A stretch of DNA of 64,000 nucleotides from Todiramphus chloris collaris. Its lineage: Eukaryota; Chordata; Aves; Coraciiformes; Alcedinidae. This document shows positions 49,292-62,139 of this stretch, in pieces (positions within the stretch are counted from its first letter, which is position 1; each line of letters begins with the position of its first letter). The position numbers and the translations under genes are program-made. The DNA lies in assembly GCA_025345505.1 (NCBI GenBank), contig JANVCC010000022.1:33243741-33307740 (forward strand), in the 5' to 3' direction. Below the pieces are notes generated by a model. That model worked only from the letters and a program-made list of their open reading frames with translations, searched no databases and was not told the DNA's origin.

Positions 49292-52200
49292 ATGAGGCAG
49301 TCATTGTTTTACCTGTCTTTGCCAAAGCTGAAATCTCTGTCTTCATTTCCCACTTTACATATTTATACTAATGGGTATTTTCACCGCTGAATTTTCTTGC
49401 CTACTGCCAAAATACTGTTATGCCACTGGGACTAGAAGCACAAGGCTAATGTCGCTATGAATATGCTGGTACAAATTCAAAGATGCAGAAGTGATTGCTG
49501 GATTTTTGAGCAAGATAAACAAACTTTGAGTTACGGGAATGCTCCTCTTGCACCTAGTGTATATGCCTTAAGGACTACTCCTGCTTTAGGATCTTCTAAG
49601 GTGTAACTCACTTCTGTAAGTCAAATATATTCTTAACTGGGGTATGGCTAATAAAGTATTACTTTGGAGGCTTGAAAAATCAGTTTAGACTCCTTTTAAA
49701 CATCTGGAGACATAGTTATGAATGTCTTTGGGTTTTTGTATAGAGATATTTCCATAAGATGCAGGGGGAAACTACCACAACGCAGCTCCCATAGAGGAGA
49801 AGACAAGAAACATGAAACTACTGGAAGAACAAAGTTCTTGTCAGTTAACAGTTGCTAAATGAGGAATAAATTTTAAAGACGTGAAATAAAGTATATTTAT
49901 TTGTTAATATTCAGAATCCAAGCACCATCATGATGTTTCATCATCTATATATGTCTTTTAGAAAGCACTTGAAAAATTTTTCCACTTTCTCTTCCAAGAT
50001 AAGCTTTTCCTAATGACTTATGATAATAATCCACCTAAGGATGTAAATTACTGGGGAGAGCAGGAGAGAATTCTGACTGATTTCAGACTCAAATATGTTT
50101 GACAGATGTATTTATAAGGTCTGTCATTTCTATGCACTTCTCCAACTTTCTTCTAAGCTTGCCTAATAATAAAATAATGTGTGATTTAAATGTCATGGTA
50201 TACTCCTCCAAAGCAAGTATGTCCCTTAATAAGATGCCTAAGTAGATTAAACTCTTCACCTGAGGGCAAACTTGTGAATAGGTTCAAGGAATGAAATGTC
50301 TAGCAAAAATATTTAGCACTAGACAATACCATCTAATGGCTACAGTAAGATATGGTCTCTACCAATAAGAATGTTTTTTCTGGCAAAATTTGCATTTTCA
50401 TTCCATAATCATATATCGGTAACTTCAACTAGTCTTGGGGTATTTTGTGTACTTGTTTTTTTTGTCTTATGAATTGCAACAGTTTTTCTGGCAAATTGGC
50501 TAATTGTTTTACTTGACACAACTGGCCTGCAATCTAATAGCAGTTTGATGAACTTCACAAAGAGCTGTGGAGACTTTTGATTTCTTAATAACCTTGATTT
50601 CAGAGGGAAAATGTGGTTCCTGTGAGTGAAGCTGGAATAAGTCACAAGTATGGGGTTTTGCTTTAAGGACCTACTTTCTGGATGCATCCCCACCTTCCCA
50701 GTAACTTGTATATAGACCTTTCCAGTATATCATGTAATAAATGGACCTTCACAGTCTCAGTATCCATCAACATAAAGAACAGACCATTTACATTTACAAT
50801 TGAAAGTAAAAGATGAGGTAAAGCTAGTGGTGATAATGAGTGAAAAAAATGCTATTAAGGATAATAAGTTATTAAGGATTCCTGTTCATAATTAATGCTG
50901 TTCCATGAGTTTGGACACAGTAAGCATCACCTACCCAAAAACATTGATGAAAATCATGACCAGCTCCTGGACTAAAGGGAAATTTTTTTATTAGATTTAT
51001 GGAAAATCTGGTGTAATTCCTCTGGAAAATTAAAAAAAAAACCCCAAATCAACAACCCAAAAGGCTAGTATATTAACAGTGTTATACTGAAAGATATTTA
51101 TGGCTGTTATCAAACGGGACTTTGATCTATAAACAATTACAGGTTTACTGAAAAATCGTGAGAAATACTCTTCTTTCAAACCCAGCTGAAGAAACAGCTT
51201 TGTGCTTGCTCTCTTGTGTATCAATAGTTCAAACAAAACTTATGGTGTTAGGTTGCATGATAAAGACACTTACCTAATCCTCTGAAAAAAATTCTCAAAG
51301 ACTGATGAGGAGACTGGTGAATTCACTCTGTTTTAACTGCAATTATCTGACCATGAAGGAAAGAGAGTGAGAAATAGAGAAGTACATGCAAGTATTGTCT
51401 GAGGAAGAAGCAGAGAGACAGGGCTGCTTGGACATTGAATTCACCAGAAAGGCAGATTTATAGGTTTCTGATCAAGCAAATTGCCTTCAGCTGATGGTTC
51501 TTTTGCATTTAAAAAGACAGAATTTTGATACTATCCATGTAAAGGAGACTGAAGAAAAGAAGGGTAGTTTTGCTTCCATTCTTTTTTCAAGGGAAGAATC
51601 CTGCTTATTCATTTCAGCAGCGATAAACTAGGAGGAAGTTAACGCTGCAGAGAGCTTGCTATCCAATTCCTCTCAAGCCACCATTTTGTGACTGAGACCA
51701 TAAAGAAGCAAGGAATCCCATTCTATGGTTGCATTGATGCCAGGTCAGGGAATTCTAATCTGAGAACTGAAGAGGCAGCATGTGCCATTCCAAGTGGACA
51801 CAAGGTTATAGTGGGTGCAATACACCAGGCAAGGGTGTTGATATAACGTTTTAGGTGACAAACCCTCCTGTTGTCTCTGTCCTTCAAGGAGACATTGACT
51901 GTGCTTGTCCAGGTTGAGTTTTACTAGGAGCCTTTGCAGATTTCACTTCTAATGTGAGTCAGATGAACCTGAGAGTCATCTCAAGATCTTCTGTTTTTTT
52001 CCTCAGATAGCATTTGGAATAAGAATCTCCAATACGAACTTTGTAATAGCCAGTTCAGACAAACTGGGGTGTCAGCATCTTACTAACAGGCATTTTCTCT
52101 TTTACACAAATTTATAAGGTTTATTTCTGCATCTGGCTTGCGGCTGTCAACTCCTGTCTCTTCTCCGTCTCCTCAATAATGTCTCTTGCTGGTTCATGTG

Positions 52201-52569
52201 ACCCTGGGCAAGCAACAGATTTCTTACTACTTGTTAACAAGAGTTAGTAAATGACATATTTTCCAAGTGAAGTCGGTGGAAATCCCCTGTCAGCTGTGAA
52301 TTGTACTATTTAAATTATACTACTGTGCTGACAGATTTGGATTTGCTACTAACCGTGTTTGCTAGAAAAATCCAGGTATGGTAGAAACTTATTTCTTACA
52401 AGTAATGCTTTATCTTGGAACACTATAAAGGCTTTTGGCTCTGTGAATTACAGATTTCAGTGGCATTTTGCTTAATCTTTATGATTATCCGTGAGTGGGC
52501 TTAAACTTTCCACACTTTCCATGAACTAGACAGATGAACTTTTCATAGTTTGTGTTTTGGCCTTTGGTT
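48616..52569. other. Non-coding sequence
   Basis: Apart from a 29-A tract, I recognise nothing. Open frames are under 95 codons and lack motifs. Confidence 0.55.
49261..49289. repeat. Poly-A run (29)
   Basis: The longest homopolymer in the window. No AATAAA lies within 30 bases upstream, and no LINE or processed-gene body is recognisable to its left, so it is called a simple repeat. Confidence 0.92.
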
Positions 52570-53480
52570 TTCCTTCACGTGCTTTCATGTAACCATTAGG
52601 CACCAGGTTCCTCCCATATGTTCAGGTATTGCTCCCCAGGTTGAGGGGCAGCCCAGTACAGGGTGGTGGTTGCTGCCTGCTCATCAATGGTGGCAGGACC
52701 CAGGAGAGCAGGCTCTGGAAAAACAATTTGGTATCTACAGCCTCGAGTGTTGAAACAAAAGTCACTATCCTAATTGGTTATAAGGTGTCTGGGCAACCAT
52801 TCCAGTCACTGGCTTTGGGGTAGGGGACACAATATCCTGTGCTTCTAAAAAACTATGTAGATCAGGAAATATGGAAACTGATGCTATCAGGATCATTAAG
52901 GACACAAAATGCAGCCTTGAACCATGGATGAAGTTTGGTTGTTCTTTAAGATGCCCTTTCCCAGGGGTAAAGGTAACAGCAACAGAAAGCTGCAATGTAC
53001 ATGAAGAGACCAATACGTCCAGTCCAAACAGACCTGCGATGGTTGCTCGATTATGGGGGGGTGTGGCCACAGCATGGGTGAAAGGAAGGTGTCATGAGTT
53101 CTCTGTGTCCGAACTGCCATGTGATCAGGCAGGTCCACCAATGTGCTAAGCAGGAAGACCATCAGGAAGAGGTTGTTGCAAGACTCCCCCTCACATCTGA
53201 ACCCCAGTCTGGAGAGCTGAGTACATGTTCTCTGCCTGGAGTTGAGGACAGGGGTATGGCTTCTGTTACACACAGTAGTCATGTGAACAGCAGAGTTTAT
53301 GGAGCCAGGTTTCCTGTAGGTCTCCCCATATCCCTTCCCTGGTGTCTAATAATGCCATTATGTCCATGCCACAAGATGTCCCTTTGGGAGGGGCACTCCT
53401 TTGTGCCTCTCTCTCTCTCCTGTCTATTCACACCTTTTCCTTCAACCCGTGGGTAGATAACACCTTTGAGTGCCCCCTGC
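52570..53480. other. GC-richer block with overlapping frames, unidentified
   Basis: This block is clearly GC-richer than its flanks. It holds overlapping open frames on + (52550-52753, 52629-52823, 52871-53149, 53094-53456) and - (53282 to 52896, 53070 to 52765). The frame starting at 53094 shows a CxxC (CPNC) close to its start and is in the same register as the frame at 52629, with stops between. I considered a decayed retroviral pol or env piece and could not support it. It may be an unrecognised old transposable element, a captured exon, or simply a GC-rich patch. Confidence 0.3.
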
Positions 53481-53641
53481 CTATGTCTGAAGAGGTGGAG
53501 GCTGGCTAGCAGGGCCAGAAGCTAAGGATGGAGGACACACCAGCTAGCAGATGATGGGTGCTATTATGTAAAGTTTGGTCCTATAAGAAGCGGGGTTAAA
53601 AACGAGCATGATGCTGGAATTCTTTTCTAGACGATAATTGC

Positions 53642-53700
53642 CTGATCCTCACACCAGTACAGTTAATCAGATTTTGCTCATTTACTTCAGTGCCCTTTGG
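53642..53700. repeat. Possible half of a palindromic amniote repeat
   Basis: CTGATCCTCACACCAGTACAG, TTAATCAGATTTTGCTC and ATTTACTTCAGTG follow the order CTGATTCTCACACCAGTGTAAATCAGGAGTAACTCC, ATTGACTTCAGTGGAG of a palindromic repeat recalled from turtles. Only one arm remains. Confidence 0.42.
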
Positions 53701-53829
53701 AGCAGCATCTGAGATTCTTCAGGCTATGTCAGCTATCATGTCTGTGTGCAGAGGAAGGCAGCATTAAACACGCCCAAGTGCCTGATGCCTAGCCTGCCAA
53801 ATTTTGTTTCTCAATACAGTGAGAGAGCT

Positions 53830-53871
53830 GTGCATAAGTTATGCATGCAGATGGTGCTTAAGTTATGCACG
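53830..53871. repeat. Two near-identical palindromic 18-mers
   Basis: GTGCATAAGTTATGCATG (53830-53847) and GTGCTTAAGTTATGCACG (53854-53871) match at 16 of 18 positions with a period of 24. Each is itself nearly palindromic around AAGTT. It probably derives from the core of an old palindromic transposon. Confidence 0.75.
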
Positions 53872-56414
53872 TACAGTTGGGGTGTCGTGACTCCTCCTCA
53901 CTGGTGAGAGTGCAGAAGCCAGGATCTGGAAGCTGTAGACAGTAGGTGGTCTGAATTGCTCATTACCCTCTTGAACCTAGGTGCGATAGCAGGATCTTAA
54001 TCTTGGATACTATAGTTGGCAGTCTCTATAGAGCCCTTACATCCTGCAGCTTAAGCAAAGACTGTAAGAATGAAAAGTGGTATAATGTAATCCACAAAGA
54101 GGGAATAGGAACAAATATTTAGGAATCAATCTTCTTTATTTCATAAGCAGTATCAAGTAACCAAGAAGAGCTCAGCAGAAACTGACCATGGAAGCACAGG
54201 AGAAATGCTCAGAACCGGAGCGTAATTTAATTAGCTCTCAATAGCTTCCAGAAAAAAATTCTCTAAACCTGCATATATTTAAGATAAGCCTTTTGTTCCA
54301 TTTGTAACCCTCAAACTGACAAGGAATCTAGGTCCCTTCCCCCTTCTCAGACTCCATCCTCTTTTTATTTTGTTCCCCAAGTCACAGAACTTGATGCTTC
54401 TTTTTTTTTTCCCCTACAGTACTTTTCTTTGACCTCATTCCCCCCTCCAAGTAACTCTATCCTGTGCTGCTATGTTCATGCCCAGCCAAAGCTTTATAGA
54501 TGGCTTAATTATTTTCTTTTCTCAAAGAAAATTCAATCTGATCCCCAATACACATAGGATAAAATAAAATGAATCAGCTGGGAAGCTGCATTATAAAGGG
54601 GGAGGGGTAAAAGAAGTTATGTAAAATTTCATGTCGCTGTCAGACTGTTTTCATAGAATTTGTGTTTGAGATTAAATTAAATCTCTAAAACTGCTTTGAT
54701 AGCTTCATACTTAGGGTGAAACGAAGCAGATGCATTTTACCCCAATACCATGCTTCTCATCTCCCCTTGCAGAGAGAGAATGAACTGCTTTGTGGAACAG
54801 TTCTATATACTTACAGTATTAAGCAATTCTTCTTTTCCCCTGGCATTGGTATTCTTTTATTCAATTTATCTGTACTATAGCTTGGATAATATTTACCAGA
54901 TGTTAAATAAATAATTTAAGATAACACAGTCCTGCATGACAGTTGTAACATTTTGCGTCACCTTTTTATTCAATTTTTTTTTTTTAAAATCACTTCAGTT
55001 CAAGATTTCAATATAGTTCAACTCAGTGGTGACACTTAATACTTTTTCTTTTCCTTTAATTTGAAAGTAGTGTTCCCCAAATAGTTCATTTGCCATATTG
55101 TTTTTATCTTTAACAAGATAAAATAGACGTAGTGGGTTTACTATTTCAGCCTGATGCCGACAAATATGAAACCAAAGAATATGAAGAGCCAATGTTTTGT
55201 AAAAGCCAGTGTTATATAATGAAACCAAATGCATGGCTTGGAATTTAGAAAGAAATCCTAGTGTGAAGATAAAAGGACATGAAAGATAGTAAATGCTGAA
55301 ATGATACACCACATAATGGTATACTGTCAAGAAAGAAAGATAACATGATAACTTACAGAGCCATCTCAAAGCCTACATAGGTACTTGACCTATAGTTTTC
55401 AAGGAAACAATCTTTTTGTTTCATCTGGCTCATATTAAAAATAGGAAAAACAAAACCCTTATTTTTTTCCACTCTCACACATATGGTTTAAAATCCATGC
55501 AATTTTTAACTGTCTAAAATTCTTTTAAGCAATTTAAGACAAAAAGAATTATTAAATCACTTTTCCATTTCATTTAATGAAAAACTGCACCACCACTGTT
55601 GGTCTATGTGCTATCAATTTTAAAGCTAGTAGGGCTCCAATTGGTCCTATGTGCAATCCATCACAAGTGGCATCAGATTTGTATTGTACAAGTTGGATAT
55701 TGCTGAAGATAGAACTAAATAAAACCTAACCCAAGGTGTAAGTTAACTTTGAGCAAGACTTAAAATACTTTCCTTCTCCATCTCTTTCAAGGTTTTGCAA
55801 TGTGACTGTTTCCAAATCCTGTCAGAAAGAGTTTCCAAAGCCTAACAAGCCTCATTGTTCTCAGTCCCCCTGCATGCAGAGGGCTGCCCTCCTTCTCTCT
55901 TCTGCAGGGCCTAAAATGCTATCTAAACTCACTTTGCTATAAGTGTAGAAGAAGCAAATTACCAACCCAAATAATCTGGTTTCCAGAAACTACAGGTTAA
56001 AATACCATTATACTGAAGTCAGCCTTTCATCTATCCCACATATACAGTTTTAAATAACTGTGGTCTCCATATAAATGCTCACAGGTCTGCAGTGCAGCTG
56101 AGACTGCTGGAAAATAGTCTGTCAATGGTCTCTTTTTTTGACAGAAAATTGAGGTTTAGAATTAATCTAAGTTCTTCTGGATGTTCTTCTCAATATTTTA
56201 GGAAGTGCCCACAAAGCACAAGAAAGAATCATCTCAAACCTTTCTACCAGTTATGGTGAACTTACTCAGGTCTGACACCAAGCTTCTGTTTTTCAGCTGA
56301 AAAAAAAAAATTCCTTTTTCTGAAAGCAGAAAATCTTTGTCTGGAGTTCAGATAAGAATCTTTAATCTTCAGCTAAAATCTTCATTACTACATTTTTAAA
56401 GAAAACTAGTCACA

Positions 56415-56630
56415 CAGAATCACAGAATCTTAAGGGCTGGGAGGGACCTCGAAAGATCATCTAGTCCAACCCCCCTGCCAGAGCAGGATCACCTAGACCA
56501 GGTTACACAGGAATGTGTCCAGGTGGGTTTTGAACACGTCCAGAGAAGGAGACTCCACAACCCCTCTGGGCAGCCTGTTCCAGTGCTCTGTCACCCTCAC
56601 AGTAAAAGAGTTTTTCCCTATGTTTCCTTA
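56415..56630 (-). repeat. CR1 LINE, 5'-truncated, antisense
   Basis: On the + strand it reads AGAATCACAGAATC, then CTGGGAGGGACCTCGAAAG, ATCATCTAGTCCAACCCCCC, AGAGCAGGATCACCTAGACC, CCAGAGAAGGAGACTCCACAACCCC and TTCCAGTGCTCTGTCACCCTCACAG. This is the avian CR1 3' untranslated region, about 216 bp, severely 5'-truncated. It aligns by eye along its whole length with the copy at 22226-22440, sharing GGAATGTGTCCAGGTGGG, so the two belong to the same or sister subfamilies. Confidence 0.95.
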
Positions 56631-59600
56631 TCTGTCCTGCAATTAAAGTCTATTGTACAAGCACTCTTGTAAGATGAACTTGTCCCAGTTTCTTTAGGTA
56701 TAATGCTCAGTTTTACTGCATCTATTCAGAAGGTTGTTTCACAAAGGCACTGCGTTTTTTTAACATCTTCTAGAACCTAGACCTGCTAAATTTTATACTC
56801 TCATCTTCCACTCTTCACAATAGCAGAAAGTAGGCATATTAATTTGTAGAAGACACTGCTGAACAAGTCGATAGTTAGAAGAAAAGGAAAAAAGTGATTT
56901 CTGGAAACATGCACTCTCTACAGCTGGAGCTGAAGGTGCCCAAAGCCTTCTGAAACCTTTGGAGTTTACTTGTGAATCTTTCTTCAAAGTGTTATTAGTG
57001 ACCATGCTACCAGAGAGTATGAATCTGTACCCTAAAGAGACGACTTGCTTTTTCACTGGGATCACTGCCAGGGAATAGATTCAACATGATGCATTTCAAG
57101 GGCTAAACAATCATGGGTAATTGCTCACTTAATTGAGAATTATGTGTTTAGCTGGCAAACATGATATCTGAAGGTCCACTCACAGTTGTTCACAGGTGTG
57201 CTTTGGTATTTATGTGCAGGTATTTCTTGCTGTGGAGGCCCACTGTTAGCTTCTGGCTGCTGCCTTGCCTTGCAGCTCAGAGTACTTGGAAGGGAGGGAG
57301 CAGAGAAATGTTGCTCAGTGCTCATCATTAAAGCAATTCAGGAAATAAAAGTGAATGTCTCTCAGCACAACATATTCCTGTGAGCCTAATCTGAATGAGC
57401 AATTCATCGGCATGTTTCTATTTCCAGCAGGGGCTGTGCCAATTAAGAGGGCTGCATATAAACCCTTTTAGTGATGTACACTGGGAGGTAAAAATAATGA
57501 TAAAATATGGAGTTATTTTTTTTTAGCTATTCCTTTAGTATTAGTGGGAATGGAGCAAAGTGAGGCTACTGTCCTCTCCTTTCATAGTCTGTTTCCATAA
57601 TTAACTGTCCAGCTAAGAGGTAAATTCTCATTTGGAAGTGCAAAGAGACTCATCTCTTCCTTCTCATGCATCCAGATGGGAAAATAAATGTTCCACTGCA
57701 GCCAAGATTTGTTCTTGTATTTGAAGAACTAAAGGAAACCTTTGGTCAGAACATCTTTTTAGTTAAGTGTCTATTGCTGGCTGTGGAAAGGATAGGGGTT
57801 TCTGAATTAATTTTAGCTAGAAAGAGTTAAGTTCTTTTATTCTTTCAATATGAAGATGATATGGGAGAGGAGAGGAGGACACACTTGAGGGAGTCAAGAC
57901 TGTGGGATTCTTCTATGTTGAGCAGGAAGAAAATAAAGAAAACAGATGAAAGGACCCCAGCAACTTTCAGAGAAGAACAAGTTCAGGATGCTCTCTGTAT
58001 CACCTCAGTCACCGATGCAGAACCACTCTCTAATACATCCAGTTGTGGGTTCATACTTTTTCCTGTTCTATCTCATGGCTGCAATGATGCCTTCACAGTA
58101 GGTCTGCTGTGAATCCATGATCCTTCAAGGGAGGATTTCAGCCACAAAGTGGGGAGAAGCTCCTGCCTCGGGAGAAGTAGGAATTTGCCCTCCACTGAGG
58201 AAGAGATAGGAGTTTGAAAAACAAAACTGTTCCCTTAAGAGGGAAAAAGGAATTAAGGTACTTGGAGCTTTTCAAAATGCTCATCCTGGGAGGCACCAAT
58301 TGCTCCCAGATCCCAGTGACTTGCTGTACCATTGGTAATGTGGGATCACTGGACAGCGGGCACTGTGCAAATATGATATCATCATTCCTCAAGCCACAGG
58401 TTGCCTAGAAAAAGTGAATGGATTTACAATATTCTGAAACATTTGAAGTGCCAGTTCTTGTTTTCTGTGATGCAAAATGAACCTGAGACAATTAGAAATT
58501 TTCAGTATAGGAAAAATCAAACAGATGGGTTTTGCACTACTTTAGTACAGTGAGTGACCCTCATTCAAATTGTTGCTCTATTTCAAGTTTCTTCTGCATA
58601 AAGACAGGTGCCAAACCACAAAACTGTTGGGTGTCTAGTAATGGAGGGCAGTGGAAAGAAGCTGAAAATATCTCTGTTTCTCTGCTCTCCTAACAAGAGT
58701 TGTGTTAAAAAAATTACAGCTAGGACGTCACAAAAGCTTCTTTAGACTCACATCTGAAAACTAGGAGAGATCCTTAATGCTGCTGTGTATCACAGATTAA
58801 CTGGCAAGTGTGTTCCTTATAGCACTGAACAGGCCTATATTGGAAGTATTTAAAGAAACATTTTTTAAAAGTACCAAAAGAGCAAACAAAGTAGTCTTTG
58901 GATGACCTCTTGTTTCTCTTGACTAGCAGTAGCATTCATTAATCTATAGCATATGATAAAGTCAACTGTTCAGCTGGCTCCCAGTAAACTCTACTCCTTT
59001 AATTGATAAAGCCCCTGCCATCTAAGAATTTGGTTCACTTTTTCATATCATCCTAAAAGACTAAATAAAATCCAATCTTCTGGAGCAATATTGAGATATT
59101 ACATCCAGATGAAGGGTGGGTGTCATAAGAGAACAGGCTGCTAGCAATATTCTCTAGGCTTCTTGCCATCAGCTTGGGTTAAAGTAGTGAAGCTGAGGTA
59201 AAAAGTAAAGCAGTTTTTATTCCTGCTGACATATAAAAAGGGGAGTAGAGGGCACTTCATCAAGTTATTTTCTTGTACGATTATTGGCCCAAGAGTAAAA
59301 TGTTTATTGCATTCTTTGCTACCTAATACAACACTTGTTTCGTCTTAGAAAATACTGTGCTTTATATAGTAAATATCCATGCTTTAAAATGAGGGGAGGA
59401 AAAAAAAATAAAACATGCAGATTCGTACTCATATTGGATTCCAAATGTCCATGAACACATGTAATGGAAGGTGGAAATTTCATATTTCTCCCCTGCTAAT
59501 TTCATCAGGATGAGACTGCACTATCTGTTCTGCTTTTCAGAGTGTGTCAGTGCTGCCTGGAAAAGCTTTTTATTGTGTAATGGCAGAATGTTGTCCCTAC

Positions 59601-60686
59601 TGTGCTGGGTTATTGAAATAAGAAGCAGAGTTACTACAGTCAAAAAAATGCAAACCTTTGTACCAAACTGACAATAGCATTTACAGTTCTCTTCAACTGA
59701 TGCAAAACCATTTACACCATATGAAAGCTATAAGGCATTAAATGAAGAGCACATTTAAATGATGAACTCCACAAAGAAGTCCACCTAATAACAACCTGAT
59801 CAGATAGCAGGCAGCTATCTGGGTTTTTGCAAAGATGGGACAGCTTACACTGCACAGCTGGTCAAACAAAACATAAAAAATGCACTTTAAAATGAATCTT
59901 TCCAGGTCAGCCCTGTAACTACACAAAGCTATGGCTTGGGTGGGTGCTGAGGATCCTCTGGCCATGTAGGTTGTGTGATCACTATAGCATACACACTATA
60001 CAGTGTGGCTCAGGGAACTGTTTTCCTGATTTATGAACCCAGTTTCACGAATAACTGTCTATTTTTTGTTCCTCTCCTTCCATTGTTATTCTATTTTCTA
60101 TTCTGCTCTTTCCCTCCCCACAGCAGAGAGGGGACTTTCATAACACAAGAGATACCCAGGGAATACTGAAGCAATGGTAACTAAGGCACACCAGGGAAGT
60201 TGAAGGCAAACACTGCACTGATGGCTATGTGCAGCAGACATATTCTGTATATTGTTAGCTCCATCTCTTTCTGACCTTAATATTCCCTCCAGGGCTTTCT
60301 TCACTGGCATATAGTTCAGCAAATACCTAGGGAATATTGCAAAAAAATGGGGGAACATTATTTAGTTACCTAAGGCAACTGAAAAGTTTTAAAACTGACC
60401 AGTGTAGTTGTGTTTCACAACTCCCATTTAACAGACAATGCCTGTCTCTCAAAATATCCACATGGAAATGCAGGGCCAACAGGGAAGTTTGAGTGCTCTG
60501 TCTGTGTCCTGCCTGCATCCAATTAACAGACAAACTATTTGAAAGGAAAGTGATCAAATGGAATGAATTAATTTTAAAAATATAAATGGGTATAACGTTT
60601 TTACAATAGAGATTTATGTATTTGCTGAAATGGGGCAGTTTCTGAGCTTTTGAAAGCTAAGCCCATTCTCTTGGGAAAATACTGTC
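56631..60686. other. Non-coding sequence, nothing recognised
   Basis: About 4 kb without a gene or repeat I can name. Open frames reach 90 codons and lack motifs. Confidence 0.5.
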
Positions 60687-60857
60687 TTTATTTTTATTTA
60701 TTCTTTGTATTAGATTTGGTCCTTCTAGGCGTAGCAAGGGATATATTGCCATGTGTTGTACAAGCACGGAACAAAAAGTCCTTCTCAGAAAGAGCTAAGA
60801 GCCCAAATACGAGACATTAAGCAGAGAGTTAACAGCTAGTCACAAAGAAATAATGAG
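60687..60857 (-). repeat. L2/MIR-like retroposon tail, antisense
   Basis: TATTCTTTGTATTAG, CCTTCTAGGCGTAGCAAGG, TGTTGTACAAGCACGGAACAAAAAG, TCAGAAAGAGCTAAGAGCCCAAATACGAGAC and ACAAAGAAATAATGAG occur in the order of a known amniote repeat. That repeat reads TATTATTTGTATTGCGGTAGCGCCTAGG, GCGCTGTACAAACACAGAACAAAAAG, CCCAAAGAGCTTACAATCTAAGTATAAGAC. It is the same family as 41590-41695, in the opposite orientation and with more of the body kept. Confidence 0.72.
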
Positions 60858-62139
60858 CCACTCTACATCTTCAACCTAACATTTCCAGCTTCACCTGCCT
60901 TCAGTCTTACTCTTCAAGCACTGCCCTCCAGCAGATGCCCCATCTAGTCTTTGAACGATGCAATCCTCAGAACATGATTGCATTTCTTACATGCTATAGT
61001 GAATGACAAATTAGTTAGTGATGTCTCTGAAACAGCATGTTTCTTATTGGCTTAAGGATACACAGAACTTGGTAGAGAAATTCATGTGTCATGAATGTGG
61101 TTTCAGGATCTCTGCAAACTCAAACCAATGCTGCTGGGCTGGTTACATTTGGGCCATGTCTCCAAGGGTGGGTTTTTTTTTTCCCCTGGAACTGGAACAG
61201 CTGTATTTTAAATGAAAGGCTAAGCCTCAGGAAAATTAATTAAGAAGTTGAGTCTTTACAGTCAACTGCATTGTATGTGTGTTCCTTATGCGAGTTACAG
61301 ATACTGTATCTGGCAATAATTTGCACTCTCAACAATTCTATTTAATTTTAATTTAGCAAAATGATTCTTTTTAGCTACTAAAGTCATAAAAACAGATTAA
61401 AACATCAATCCAAGTAAAAATATTGAAGTGTGCATTTAATTTTATGCATACAATTGCTTCTATTGACTTCCATTTCTGTGTTTCATAATAAGGAAATGCT
61501 GAAGCTTTATAACACTCTGTGATTTCAGTACTGACAACAGGACGAATGGAATTTCATCATCAATGAATTTGTCCCACTGTGTTGAAAAAAGGTGAGAAAA
61601 GCTTTTAAGAAGTCAAGAAGATTCAAGACTTTTCAGCTCGGTCAAAAGATTGCCCAACATACACCCCTAAGCAAATTTCTTTTGAATACTACTGTTCCTT
61701 TTCTTTGTCCTGTTTTGCATGTTTCATCCTGGCTGAAAGGATGACCCAGACATCTTTCTGCTTGCAACAGAAATAAATAATAATGGAAACCATAAGGGAA
61801 TAAGGGATATTTAAACATTTACAGTCGCAATGGAGATGAGCCACACTTTGCTTTGGAGAAATGGCAACTCAGATGGAGCTATTCAGATGAAAATAAAAAC
61901 CCAAGGCTCTTCCAGATTTTCAGAGCCTATTTTTCTTGAAGGACTCAGCAAAACTCTAGTTTCTGTGATGTTTCTTTCCATAACCTATATAGCTATTGGA
62001 GAAGAAGTCATAATTAAATATGTATAATAGGAAAACATCATGTTACATACATATTCAAGAGCAAATGTTAATTGATGGGCATAAGGGAATTTCTAGTGCA
62101 GAACCTGACCCTCAGAGATGCTGTCTTTGAGAACTAGCT
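60858..62139. other. AT-rich unique sequence, possible conserved non-coding DNA
   Basis: Nothing was recognised. The part 61205-61500 is very AT-rich, with ordered TTAATTAAG, ATTTAATTTTAATTTAG and CATTTAATTTTATGCAT words, a texture sometimes seen in conserved enhancers. Confidence 0.35.

Larger units (their letters stand above)
53481..56414. other. Non-coding sequence
   Basis: It holds a possible half palindromic repeat (53642-53700) and a duplicated palindromic word (53830-53871). The 124-codon frame at 55369-54995 (-) is AT-rich and hydrophobic by composition, with no domain. Nothing else was recognised. Confidence 0.5.

Noticed and set aside
52570..53480. Decayed endogenous retrovirus (integrase-like CxxC)
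   Set aside because: Only a CPNC motif and a vague word order; no HxxxH, catalytic acidic residues, LTRs or primer-binding site were found.
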